Assembly (NCBI RefSeq): GCF_004349265.1
Contig: NZ_SMFL01000004.1
Span: 529,150 to 593,149, forward strand
Direction: 5' to 3'
DNA length: 64,000 nucleotides
From: Dyadobacter psychrotolerans
GTDB taxonomy: Bacteria > Bacteroidota > Bacteroidia > Cytophagales > Spirosomataceae
Shown here: positions 26,850 through 34,992 of the stretch, one piece after another
How positions within the stretch are numbered: position 1 is the first letter of the stretch
Layout of the letters: each line of letters opens with the position of its first letter
Notes under the pieces: generated by a model
Seen by the model: only the letters and a program-made list of their open reading frames with translations
The model's database searches: none
Told to the model about the DNA's origin: nothing
Program-made: the position numbers and the translations under genes

Positions 26850-26857
26850 TACCTTTG
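26850..26857 (+). promoter_or_regulatory. Promoter -7 element of the SDR remnant
   Basis: TACCTTTG matches TAnnTTTG. It lies 28 bases before the ATG at 26886, with the palindrome at 26825-26839 over the matching -33 region. Confidence 0.5.
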
Positions 26858-26885
26858 ATCCGTTAAAAAAATAAATATTTTCAAA

Positions 26886-27644
26886 ATGGATTTTATAAAT
26901 AAAGACGTAGCCATTACAGGCGGGAGCACAGGAATAGGATTTGCAACGGCAAAAGCGTTTATCGATGCAGGAGCAAGTGTTTGGATAACAGGAAGAAGTG
27001 CCGAAAATCTGCATAAAGCAGCGGCACAAAGCAACAGCCCGAAATTAAAAACGGTTGTTTCCGACACTTCGAATTTAGCAGGAATTGCAGTTTTAGAAGA
27101 AGCAATTACAGATAGCAGTAGAAAATTGGACGTTCTGCTCTTAAACGCAGGGGTTGCAGTATTCGCACCTATTGAACAAGCAACAGAAGCGGACTTTGAT
27201 GCACAGTTCAATACAAATGTAAAGGGGTATTTCTTTACGCTGTAAAAAATGATACCGCATTTGGCAGACGGAGCTTCGGTCATCTTTACCTCATCAAACG
27301 CGGCACATTTATCAAACATAAATGTCAGTGTCTATTCTGCAACAAAATCCGCGGTAAATACGATTGCCCGTGTTGCAGCAAATGAATTGGCAGAAAGAAA
27401 AATTCGTGTAAACATTGTTACGCCGGGGCCCATAGACACAGGTATTTTATCCAAGGTAGGGATGCTGAAAGACGTGGAAATTCAGGTTAAAGAAAAAATT
27501 GTGGCAACCACGGCAGTGAAAAGAATGGGGCATCCGAAAGAAATCGCAAATATGGTACTATTCCTAGCTTCTGACCATGCAAGTTTTATTACGGGAAGTG
27601 AGTGTGTAGTCGATGGTGGTATGACGAACTATCCACTGAAATAA
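26886..27644 (+). pseudogene. Short-chain dehydrogenase broken by an in-frame stop
   Basis: One continuous reading frame of 252 codons is split by a single TAA at 27243-27245. Before it lie the cofactor loop TGGSTGIGFATAKAFIDAG and LLLNAGVAVF, then FNTNVKGYFFTL. After it the frame resumes with KMIPHLADGASVIFTSSNAA. Then come the catalytic YSATKSAVNTIAR, VNIVTPGPIDTG and the typical ending FITGSECVVDGG. Other SDR proteins have Gln at the stop position (TLQKMIPHL), so a CAA to TAA transition explains it. Only a 119-residue fragment without the catalytic Tyr-Lys would be made, unless translation restarts at the ATG at 27249. The gene is AT-richer than its neighbours and pairs with the divergent HxlR gene. 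Confidence 0.88.
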
Positions 27645-27892
27645 TCTTCTAATGACAGCATATACTTCGAAAACTGGTTTATAATTTACTGAGTAATCAA
27701 TATTGTTAGCGGTGTATTGGCATTCAACTTCATCGAGGACACTTCTATCAAAATATGACTTGTTAATACATTCGGCTTCAAAAAGCCTTTGAACCAGCTA
27801 GAAGCAAAGTCGTAAGATTCCGGCGGTTAATTTAGCGGCAGATCCGGATCTTTGATGTAATTTTCCGACAATTTATTCCAAATCGTATACGC

Positions 27893-28138
27893 ATGCAGCA
27901 TTACGAGAAAATAGCATCAACCATACTATCTACCGCCATTCATCGTGGCGCTGAGAAAAGTACCTGTCCTTCTGAAATTGCACGTATGCTATTTCCTGGT
28001 GGCTGGCGTACGCATATGAAAGATATACTCGCGGTGGCAATTGATTTGCACAAAAAAGGTAGTGTAGTAATAACACAAAAGGGAATACCTGTTGATGTTA
28101 AGGATATCAAGGGGCCGGTCCGCATCAAGATTATCTAA
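27893..28138 (+). CDS. DUF3253 small protein
   Basis: 81 codons. It shows the family pattern: GAEKSTCPSEIARMLFPGGW, a helix around MKDILAVAIDLHKKG, then VVITQKGIPVDVKDIKGPVR. This reads like a compact winged helix with the wing at VVITQKG. The domain is small and widespread and has no established function, although its shape would suit nucleic acid binding. It stands alone between the SDR remnant and a 557-base gap. The start is the ATG at 27893, and no clear ribosome binding site is seen. Confidence 0.8.
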   Translation: MQHYEKIASTILSTAIHRGAEKSTCPSEIARMLFPGGWRTHMKDILAVAIDLHKKGSVVITQKGIPVDVKDIKGPVRIKII

Positions 28139-28695
28139 ACATAGCGGTATGTATTTGTGATTGATTATCGGGGATATTTTGTTTTGAGCGCACAGCTCGC
28201 CTATCATCGTAGCAACTTATGGTTATTATGTGTACCGGCTGTTAGGATAAAGTATATTGGAACCGGATCAATAAGAGGATTGTTTGTCTTAGATGTTCAT
28301 TTCCGCAGACCGTGTCTGCGGAATTTCAGCCAGATAACCATAATTCCATATTAGTAATACCAGCCAGCGTTCTCCGCGGTGTTCAAAAAGCTATTTTTTT
28401 TCTTTTATAAGTGCCTGAGTTGTATTCAGATCATGCTGTCAAATCCGCTGGATTGATGGATATCAACTGGCCTGTTATGCCCAGCTCATAATAGCGCAAA
28501 ACAGCTATAAGCGGTGTGAGCTCCAATTCCGTTTATAGAACCGATTTTTTTAAATATTCGGCACTTCTTTCCATTTGCAACCTGCAGCATTCGGTTTATT
28601 CTACCAGGCCTGCGCTGCTAACTCAGACAACTGGCAGAGTTTTATTATAGTGTCTCCACTAACACTGATTTATTTATCATCATAATTTTATTGAC
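28139..28695. other. Long gap with one perfect hairpin
   Basis: 557 bases without a supportable gene. A 65-codon frame at 28157-28354 looks like chance. The notable structure is the hairpin at 28301-28323. The right end must carry the promoter of the SDR gene at 28696. Confidence 0.5.
28301..28323. repeat. Perfect 10-base-pair hairpin with a 3-base loop
   Basis: TTCCGCAGAC and GTCTGCGGAA around CGT. It has no T run, so it is not a standard terminator. It lies about 165 bases after the DUF3253 gene and could protect a transcript end. Confidence 0.6.
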
Positions 28696-29595
28696 ATGTC
28701 TAAAACAGTAAAAACAGCGCTTCAAAACCCACTCGACAAATACCCCAAACCACCATTTGAAAAACAGCCGCAGCAAGTGCCGGGATTGGCTTCAAAGATG
28801 AATCCGCAACCAGATCATGGCGAAAAAACCTACAAGGGGGCCGGCAGACTGAGCGGAAGAAAGGCTTTAATAACCGGGGGTGATTCCGGAATAGGACGTG
28901 CGGCCGCAATTGCTTACGCTCGTGAGGGTGCTGATGTAGCCATAAACTATTTACCTCAGGAACAGTCAGATGCAGACGAGGTTATTGCACTCATTGAGGC
29001 GGAGGGAAGAAAGGGATATGCCATCCCTGGTGACATTACCAACGAATCCTTTTGTCGGGAGCTTGTAGAGCAGGCCGTACAAAAATTGGGAGGTTTGGAT
29101 ATTTTAGTAAATAACGCAGGGCACCAGCAGGCAGTGGAATCCCTGCTTGATCTTACCTCTGAAGGTTTTGACGCCACTATTAAAACCAACATTTATGCCC
29201 CATTTTGGATTACCAAGGCTGCATTGGCGCACTTAGCAGCAGGTGCCGTAATTATTGCCACTTCGTCGGTTCAGGCATATGACCCATCAGAAAATTTGTT
29301 TGACTATGCTCAAACCAAAGCTGCAAATGTTGCTTTCGTTAAGTCACTCGCCAAGCAGTTAGGTCCAAAAGGTATTAGGGTTAACGGTGTAGCGCCAGGG
29401 CCTGTATGGACACCACTACAGGTTAGCGGTGGACAGCCACAGGATAAGATCGTGGAATTTGGGGAGGCAACACCCTTGGGAAGGCCCGGACAGCCTGCCG
29501 AGCTGGCATCTATATTCGTACAGCTCGCAGATCCGGAAGCCAGTTATGCGACGGGGCAGATTTATGGGGCTGCCGGTGGCAGCGGACATCCATAA
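28696..29595 (+). CDS. SDR-family oxidoreductase (YghA/general stress protein 39-like)
   Basis: 299 codons. The N-terminal extension (QNPLDKYPKPPFEKQPQQVP and a PQPDHGEKTYKGAGRLSGR region) is the mark of the YghA/YdaD subgroup. Then come the cofactor motif ALITGGDSGIGRAAA, the structural NNAGHQQA, the catalytic Ser in ATSSVQAYDPS, the YAQTKAANVAFV Tyr-Lys pair and RVNGVAPGPVWTPLQ. It probably reduces an aldehyde or ketone with NADP(H). Bacillus relatives belong to the general stress regulon, which is worth noting because a stressosome-like cluster begins 2.7 kb away. It is a single gene, followed by a hairpin at 29614. Confidence 0.9.
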   Translation: MSKTVKTALQNPLDKYPKPPFEKQPQQVPGLASKMNPQPDHGEKTYKGAGRLSGRKALITGGDSGIGRAAAIAYAREGADVAINYLPQEQSDADEVIALIEAEGRKGYAIPGDITNESFCRELVEQAVQKLGGLDILVNNAGHQQAVESLLDLTSEGFDATIKTNIYAPFWITKAALAHLAAGAVIIATSSVQAYDPSENLFDYAQTKAANVAFVKSLAKQLGPKGIRVNGVAPGPVWTPLQVSGGQPQDKIVEFGEATPLGRPGQPAELASIFVQLADPEASYATGQIYGAAGGSGHP

Positions 29596-29613
29596 CCTCT
29601 TATGTTATGCCAC

Positions 29614-29652
29614 TTGCAGGCAACTACAAACTGTAATTGTGCTTGCCTGCAA
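29614..29652 (+). terminator. Hairpin downstream of the SDR gene
   Basis: Perfect 10-base arms TTGCAGGCAA and TTGCCTGCAA, with an inner ACAA/TTGT pair. It is followed only by AT-rich sequence and no strict T run, so termination is probable rather than certain. Confidence 0.5.
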
Positions 29653-29784
29653 TTACAAATTTATTGACAAGCATTATTAACGCGTATCCGTTTACTCCAA
29701 AAAATATCGGAAATGTCGGTGGTAATATCGAAATAACTTCTCATAAATACTCCTGAGAAGATCCAGGTGGCGGTACAGCACGAT

Positions 29785-31452
29785 TTAATCCTTTACCAAT
29801 TTAAATCTCTTAACCAAACCGGAACCTCCGTACTCAATGGATAAATTATAAGCCCCGATTGGATAATTTTGTAAGTCCAATTCTATCTTGGCTTCTGATG
29901 TGATTGTTTTGCTTTCAAGAAAGTAACCGGTAATACTATACATGCGAATCGTATCTCCTGGCCTGACCCCTTTGATCATAAATTTTTCTGATGCGGGATT
30001 TGGGAAAACCGAGATTTCTCTATTAAAAACAGGCTTGGCAAAAACCAAATGACTAAATTGATAGCTGTTGTCCCGATCAATCATTTTAAGGCGGTAGTAA
30101 TTTAGATCATTAAAAGGGGAATTATCTAAATAGGTATAGTTATCGTTTTTTTCAGTGGCTTGGATGGCTTTCAATTTTTGAAATTTCTTTCCATCCGGAC
30201 TATGTTCCAGCTCGAAATGTGAAAAATTGGTTTCAAATGTGGTTATCCATTTTAGTTGAACTGAGTTTTCGATTGGCTGGGCGGTAAATGATTCTAACTT
30301 CACTGGAAGGGGGACACCTGGAAGCTTCAATTTTCCCAAAGTGCCATTGAAAAACGAAATCACATACAACTCGCCCTGTTGATCTTCTCCAAACGAAATA
30401 AGGGATGAATATGAAACATTGGAAAGAAAACCCTGATATCCATTTGGAACGATAACGCCTATGTCAAAAGACTGATAATCCCCATAGAAATAAGTGCCTT
30501 TCAACGATGGATAATTTGACCCGCGATACACATACCCTCCCATAACAGAGGCGCTTGTATGATTTGCGTTGTTGGCATAACCTGGGTAAGTGAGTTTTGG
30601 AGCGATGAAGGTACTTACTATATCACAATTGCAATCTCTGTAAACGGCGTTACCTTCCATATAATCCCATCCAAAATTTCTTGATGTCATTGTATTTGCA
30701 ACACTGAAATAGTTAACTTCCTCCCATCCGTCCTGTCCATTATCCCCGATCCATAGATCGCCGTTTGACCGGTCAAAACTGAAACGCCATGGATTTCGCA
30801 GTCCCAGCGCCCAGATACTCTCGGTTGCATTTGCTGCTGTCGGCGGGTTATCAGGATTAATTTTTAATATTTTTCCGAAAAGTCCGGACATATTCTGTGC
30901 GTTATTTTCAGGGTCACCCACCATGCCCCGGCTTCCTGGTCCATTGTCACCGGTTGAGACGTAAAACTGACTATCTTTTCCGAAGGCCATGTCACCTCCT
31001 CTGTGCCCGCCTAAGACGTCCGTATAAGGAATGGTTAAAATAGGTGTTTCTATGGAACCTGCAATGTCAGAGGTAGTGCTGCCTAAGCGTTGAAATCGGG
31101 AAATCTGTACTTCAAACTTCCCCTTTACAACATACATTACGTACATTACGTAGAAATAACCATTTCTCAAGTAGTTTGGATCGAATGCAATGCTATAAAT
31201 TCCAGCCCAATCCGGATCGTTGATTTTGCTGCTAATATCCAAAAATGGAGTAGGCAGAATTGACCCGTTTTTAATGATCTTAATCTTTCCGCCTATCTCT
31301 GCAACAAATAACCGTGAGTCATACGCATGTGTAATTTTGACAGGCCGGGTAAATCCAGACAGATAATGTTCAATAAAAATTGGTGGTTGAGCCAGAAGAA
31401 TTCCGCCGAGTAAGATTTGAAAAAAGATCAGGTGTAAAACTTTTTGTTTCAT
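29785..31452 (-). CDS. Secreted PQQ-dependent sugar dehydrogenase-like protein with T9SS tail
   Basis: 555 codons from the ATG ending at 31452, chosen because it gives a proper signal peptide (MKQKVLHLIFFQILLGGILL). The upstream ATG at 31479 would add nine residues. The body is a six-bladed propeller of the soluble glucose/sorbosone dehydrogenase family: GFTRPVKITHAYDSRLFVAE, GGHRGGDMAFGKDSQFYVST, GDNGPGSRG, ALGLRNPWRFSFDRSNGDLW and GDNGQDGWEEVNY. After it come an Ig-like stalk (VQLKWITTFETNFSHFELE) and a type IX sorting tail (VFPNPASEKFMIKG). It is exported across both membranes and probably fixed on the surface. Whether it binds PQQ and oxidises a sugar is inferred from family. Confidence 0.88.
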   Translation of the reverse strand: MKQKVLHLIFFQILLGGILLAQPPIFIEHYLSGFTRPVKITHAYDSRLFVAEIGGKIKIIKNGSILPTPFLDISSKINDPDWAGIYSIAFDPNYLRNGYFYVMYVMYVVKGKFEVQISRFQRLGSTTSDIAGSIETPILTIPYTDVLGGHRGGDMAFGKDSQFYVSTGDNGPGSRGMVGDPENNAQNMSGLFGKILKINPDNPPTAANATESIWALGLRNPWRFSFDRSNGDLWIGDNGQDGWEEVNYFSVANTMTSRNFGWDYMEGNAVYRDCNCDIVSTFIAPKLTYPGYANNANHTSASVMGGYVYRGSNYPSLKGTYFYGDYQSFDIGVIVPNGYQGFLSNVSYSSLISFGEDQQGELYVISFFNGTLGKLKLPGVPLPVKLESFTAQPIENSVQLKWITTFETNFSHFELEHSPDGKKFQKLKAIQATEKNDNYTYLDNSPFNDLNYYRLKMIDRDNSYQFSHLVFAKPVFNREISVFPNPASEKFMIKGVRPGDTIRMYSITGYFLESKTITSEAKIELDLQNYPIGAYNLSIEYGGSGLVKRFKLVKD

Positions 31453-32320
31453 AGAGCGAACTTGATGGACGAATTTCATAACCTACGCAACAGGTGACCA
31501 GTAATATGAATTCAATGTGTAAATTCTATTTTTCTACTCAAACCTGTTCCGTGGCCTGTGTCTTAACCAAAAGTATATACACAAATATGGTGCCTTTATT
31601 TTGATGATATTACTCGCAGAGCGAAAATTAAAAACAGTGTTTTATAAACTAACGAATGGAATAGGAGAAGCAAACACTTTCCCCAGATAAACTATTGGCA
31701 ATCAGAAGCCAGGAATTCCAATCGTCCGGCGAAAATCTTTTGACCTGAAAGAAACAACGTATGTGGATGGACTTATTTGAATAGGGACTGTATTCCTAAA
31801 TGAATCATTGTGGAAGTGTTTATTCTCTACTAATTGCGGGCACACCTCAGGTCGGTTTCAGTTTTGGAGCATTCTATCAGGATTTAGTAGAGTGGATAAC
31901 CGGAGGTTAAATCAATATAATAATTTCAAAAGCGGCAATCAAAATTGCCGTTAAGTTGAGAACTTGATTTTATTTCCGAATAATATGACATCAACATCGG
32001 TGAAGCTATCCTAGTTTTATTCGTGCAGTAACATAAAAACTACGGATTCAAAGCCAAAATATGCCTTTCAGTTGTGTTTCGTCACTTAAATCCGGAGCAG
32101 ATCAATTTTGTGACTAGAGATCAGGTCGTCGGGATGATATTAGAAACTTTGTCCCGAATTTCAGCCATGCCACAGTTGATTTTGTGGAGGATGATTTTTG
32201 AATTATCCTGGCTTAGAACTTTTATAATTTCACTTTCAAAATAGAAATTAGTTATTTTTAATCTACCTTGTAGCCATTGTCATTTAACGTATATTTCCAC
32301 ATAATCACCGGATAAAATTC
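31453..32320. other. 868-base gap without a recognisable gene
   Basis: No frame here looks like a real protein. A 36-codon frame starting at 31800 and a stop-ridden frame around 32080-32210 could be chance or decayed coding sequence. It separates the minus-strand dehydrogenase from the stressosome operon and must carry the operon promoter near its right end. TACCTTG about 50 bases before the first gene is a possible but imperfect -7 element. Confidence 0.45.
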
Positions 32321-33184
32321 ATGGAGCAAGACATCATTGATGGCCTTAAATTAAAAAAAGATCAGGTTTTAGAACAATGGCTTAAAGACCAGGCGGAAGC
32401 ATCAGATTATTCAAACAACTTTAATACAAATGAAGAGCTTGAAGGTCAGTCCGCTGAGCTTGTAGATATCTTATTAAGCACTTTAAACGAAGATACCCTA
32501 AATAATTTTTCTTCGGGTGATCTCGAGCCTTTAACCGATTATATTTCCAGCCTTACTATTTCAAGAGCAAGGCAAGGTTTCTCTCCTCGCGAGACAGCGA
32601 CCTACATCTTTACCCTAAAAGATGCTCTAATAAAAGTATTGGGTGAAATTGTTGCCGGCGAGCCAACTAAGCTTTATAGCGTTACCCTTAAGATAAGTAA
32701 GTTCATTGACAATATTGGTATACTTAGCTTTGAAACTTTTATCACGGGAAGAGAAGATGTAATCTCTCAGCAGTCAGATGAGATGGCTGAGCTTTCTACA
32801 CCAGTGATCCGGGTTTGGAATGGAATTCTTGCCATGCCAATTATCGGTACTTTGGATAGTGCCCGCACGCAGATAGTAATGGAAAATCTTTTGCAGGGAA
32901 TTGTTGATACAGGAAGCAGTATAGCCATTCTGGACATCTCGGGTGTTCCGGCAGTTGATTCGCTTGTTGCACAGCATTTGATTAAGACTGTAAATGCAAC
33001 GCGGCTAATGGGAGCAGAGTGTATCATCAGCGGGATCAGGCCTGAAATTGCCCAGACTGTGGTGCATCTCGGAATTGATCTTTCCCAGATGATTACAAAA
33101 GCGACCCTGGAGAGTGCCCTCAAATATGCCTTTAATACCCTTCAGCTAGAAGTAAGGCGCATTGACAAAAATAAAGCAAACTGA
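32321..33184 (+). CDS. rsbR: RsbR-type stressosome scaffold/sensor protein
   Basis: 287 codons. Residues 1-155 form an all-helical sensor domain of the RsbRD_N type (RARQGFSPRETATYIFTLKD, then TFITGREDVISQQSDEMAEL). Residues 160-280 form the STAS domain, very close to Bacillus RsbR: LAMPIIGTLDSARTQIVMEN, DISGVPAVDSLVAQHLIK and GIRPEIAQTVVHLGIDLSQM. The two phosphorylation positions are Ser214 (Thr171 in Bacillus RsbRA, here replaced by Ser) and Thr246 (matching Thr205). RsbR and RsbS build the large cytoplasmic stressosome particle that holds RsbT until stress. It is the first of five packed genes, 17 bases before rsbS. Confidence 0.93.
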   Translation: MEQDIIDGLKLKKDQVLEQWLKDQAEASDYSNNFNTNEELEGQSAELVDILLSTLNEDTLNNFSSGDLEPLTDYISSLTISRARQGFSPRETATYIFTLKDALIKVLGEIVAGEPTKLYSVTLKISKFIDNIGILSFETFITGREDVISQQSDEMAELSTPVIRVWNGILAMPIIGTLDSARTQIVMENLLQGIVDTGSSIAILDISGVPAVDSLVAQHLIKTVNATRLMGAECIISGIRPEIAQTVVHLGIDLSQMITKATLESALKYAFNTLQLEVRRIDKNKAN

Positions 33185-33201
33185 CCTGTTACTGAAAATT
33201 T

Positions 33202-33594
33202 ATGGAAAGAATCCCAATTCTGAAAATGGGAAGGTTTCTGCTTGTCACGATTCAGGTAGACTTATATGACAGACTCGCACTAACATTAGAGGAGGATCTC
33301 GTCCAAATGGTCTACGACACTGGTGCAAGCGGGGTGTTGATTGATATTTCTGCCTTATCGATAGTCGATTCGTTTATGGGCAGAATTATAGGAAATATTG
33401 CCGGTATGTCAAGTATCATGGATGCCGAAACGGTCGTTGTTGGCATGCAGCCTGCAGTAGCCATTACCCTTATTGAATTAGGTCTGCCATTGGCAGGAGT
33501 TCACACGGCTCTAAATGTGGAAAGGGGAATGGCACTGCTTGAATCACGGATGTCTGCACGTCCGGATGATACCTCCGATGCCGATGACGATTAA
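33202..33594 (+). CDS. rsbS: RsbS-type stressosome scaffold protein
   Basis: 130 codons, a single STAS domain nearly colinear with Bacillus RsbS: ERIPILKMGRFLLVTIQVDL, DRLALTLEEDLVQMVYDTGA, IDISALSIVDSFMGRIIG and GMQPAVAITLIELGLPL. The site phosphorylated by RsbT is present as Ser57 in IVDSFMG, matching Ser59 of Bacillus. Its C-terminus adds an acidic tail (DDTSDADDD). Unphosphorylated RsbS holds RsbT, and phosphorylation frees it. The end of the gene overlaps the start of rsbT by 11 bases if RsbT begins at 33584, a sign of coupled translation. Confidence 0.94.
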   Translation: MERIPILKMGRFLLVTIQVDLYDRLALTLEEDLVQMVYDTGASGVLIDISALSIVDSFMGRIIGNIAGMSSIMDAETVVVGMQPAVAITLIELGLPLAGVHTALNVERGMALLESRMSARPDDTSDADDD

Positions 33595-33988
33595 AGAAAA
33601 CATGGCAATTCAGCAGGAACGCGATTTGGTTTACTGCCGTAACCGGGTTAAGGAAATTGCCGCCAAGATAGGTATGGGTATTGTGAACCAGACTAAATTG
33701 ATTACTGCCACCAGCGAGATCGCGCGTAATATGCTTAGATATGCTGGTGGTGGAAATGTGAAGGTAGAAGTTATAACCAGAGGAAAGCTGGAAGGTTTAC
33801 AATTGGTCTTTGAAGATTCAGGCCCTGGAATACCTGATATTAATAAGGCAATGCAGGATGGTTTTACCACAGGAAATACGCTGGGATTAGGTCTTCCGGG
33901 TGCAAAAAGGCTTGTCAATGAATTTGCAATCCAAAGCGTTGTCGGCAAGGGAACGACGGTGAAAATTTTAAAGTGGAAGAATGGATAA
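33584..33988 (+). CDS. rsbT: RsbT-type switch serine kinase
   Basis: 134 codons from the ATG at 33584. The ATG at 33602 is an alternative with a better purine stretch before it. The longer open frame back to 33515 only reads through rsbS. It is a GHKL-fold kinase with an intact nucleotide site: Asn49 in TSEIARNMLRYAGGG (N box), Asp78 in FEDSGPGIPDI, and GNTLGLGLPGAKRLVNEF (G2 box and lid). It should phosphorylate RsbS and RsbR and, once free, bind a downstream partner. In Bacillus that partner is RsbU, which is absent here. The following gene overlaps its end by eight bases. Confidence 0.93.
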   Translation: MTIKENMAIQQERDLVYCRNRVKEIAAKIGMGIVNQTKLITATSEIARNMLRYAGGGNVKVEVITRGKLEGLQLVFEDSGPGIPDINKAMQDGFTTGNTLGLGLPGAKRLVNEFAIQSVVGKGTTVKILKWKNG

Positions 33989-34991
33989 TTATAAACAGCA
34001 GGTTTTTAGCCTCACAGACCGTAGTTATCTAAACATTTTAAAAAAGGATATTCTTAAAATCGGTCAGAAAGTAGAGCTAAGTCCGAAGAAGCTCGCAGAG
34101 CTTGATTTGATCGTTTCAGAAATTGCAACAAACCTTTTAAAACACGCAGGAGGTGGCGAGATTATTGTCAGGCCATTAATTGATCCAAATAACCGGGGTG
34201 TAGAACTGCTAAGTATTGACAAAGGCCCCGGGATGACAGATCCTGCGAAAATGATTGAAGACGGTGTTTCGACAACCAACACATTGGGACATGGCCTGGG
34301 TTCAATTAAAAGGCTATCAGACCAGTTTCAGCTCTATTCAGTAAAAGGGTGGGGAACTGTGCTTTTGTCGAGAATTTTTCAGCAGCCTCCCGTGTCTTTT
34401 CCGGTTTCGAAAATAGGAGTATATCCGATAGTACTTAATAAGCCCGGGGAGACAGTTTGTGGTGATGCCTATGCATTTAAGTTTAATCCTTATTTTGTGA
34501 AGGTTATGCTGGCAGACGGTCTGGGGCATGGGCCATTGGCAAACCAGGCTTCGGAGAAAGCCTGTGAGGTTTTCCGCAAATCCACCTTCAACAATCCCAG
34601 TGACATCATTAATGATATTCACAAGCAGGTCAAGGATACCCGTGGACTTGTTGCCACAGCCGCCGTGTATGATATTGTCAACAAAAATTGGAAAATATGT
34701 GGCGTTGGTAATATCTCTACCAGGTTATGTAATGCGATAACATCTAAAACGCATATGCCGTATAACGGTATAGTCGGAATGAACATCTCATCAAGACTTG
34801 AATCGCAAACCATTCAGAATGAGACAGGAGGATATATGGTATTTTGTTCTGATGGGATTTCCACACGTTGGGAAACTTCAAAACACCCGTCTGTTTTTAA
34901 GTATGATCTTTCTATTTTGGCTGCCATAATATATAAGGATTTCGCGCGTCACTCCGATGATATGTCCGTCGTTGTTGTTAAAGTAAATTAG
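33981..34991 (+). CDS. RsbT-like kinase domain fused to RsbX-like PP2C phosphatase
   Basis: 336 codons. Residues 1-132 are a second RsbT-like GHKL domain with Asn51 in VSEIATNLLKHAGGG, Asp80 in IDKGPGMTDP and TLGHGLGSIKRLSDQ, so the ATP site looks complete. Residues 140-336 are a SpoIIE/RsbX-type PP2C phosphatase: CGDAYAF (Asp162), MLADGLGHGPLANQASEKAC (Asp179) and a final FARHSDDMSVVVVKV with the metal-binding Asp pair. Kinase-like and phosphatase modules of the stressosome cycle are thus on one chain. RsbX normally resets the particle by removing phosphate from RsbS and RsbR. The fused form suggests docking to the particle through the RsbT-like part. It overlaps rsbT by eight bases and lies one base before the next gene. 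Confidence 0.92.
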   Translation: MDNYKQQVFSLTDRSYLNILKKDILKIGQKVELSPKKLAELDLIVSEIATNLLKHAGGGEIIVRPLIDPNNRGVELLSIDKGPGMTDPAKMIEDGVSTTNTLGHGLGSIKRLSDQFQLYSVKGWGTVLLSRIFQQPPVSFPVSKIGVYPIVLNKPGETVCGDAYAFKFNPYFVKVMLADGLGHGPLANQASEKACEVFRKSTFNNPSDIINDIHKQVKDTRGLVATAAVYDIVNKNWKICGVGNISTRLCNAITSKTHMPYNGIVGMNISSRLESQTIQNETGGYMVFCSDGISTRWETSKHPSVFKYDLSILAAIIYKDFARHSDDMSVVVVKVN

Positions 34992-34992
34992 C

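Noticed and set aside
27246..27644. Second half of the SDR as a separate small gene
   Set aside because: It is in frame with the first half and begins in mid-domain, so it is a fragment of one broken gene.
28157..28354. 65-codon plus-strand frame after DUF3253
   Set aside because: It has no protein-like pattern and contains the perfect hairpin at 28301-28323.
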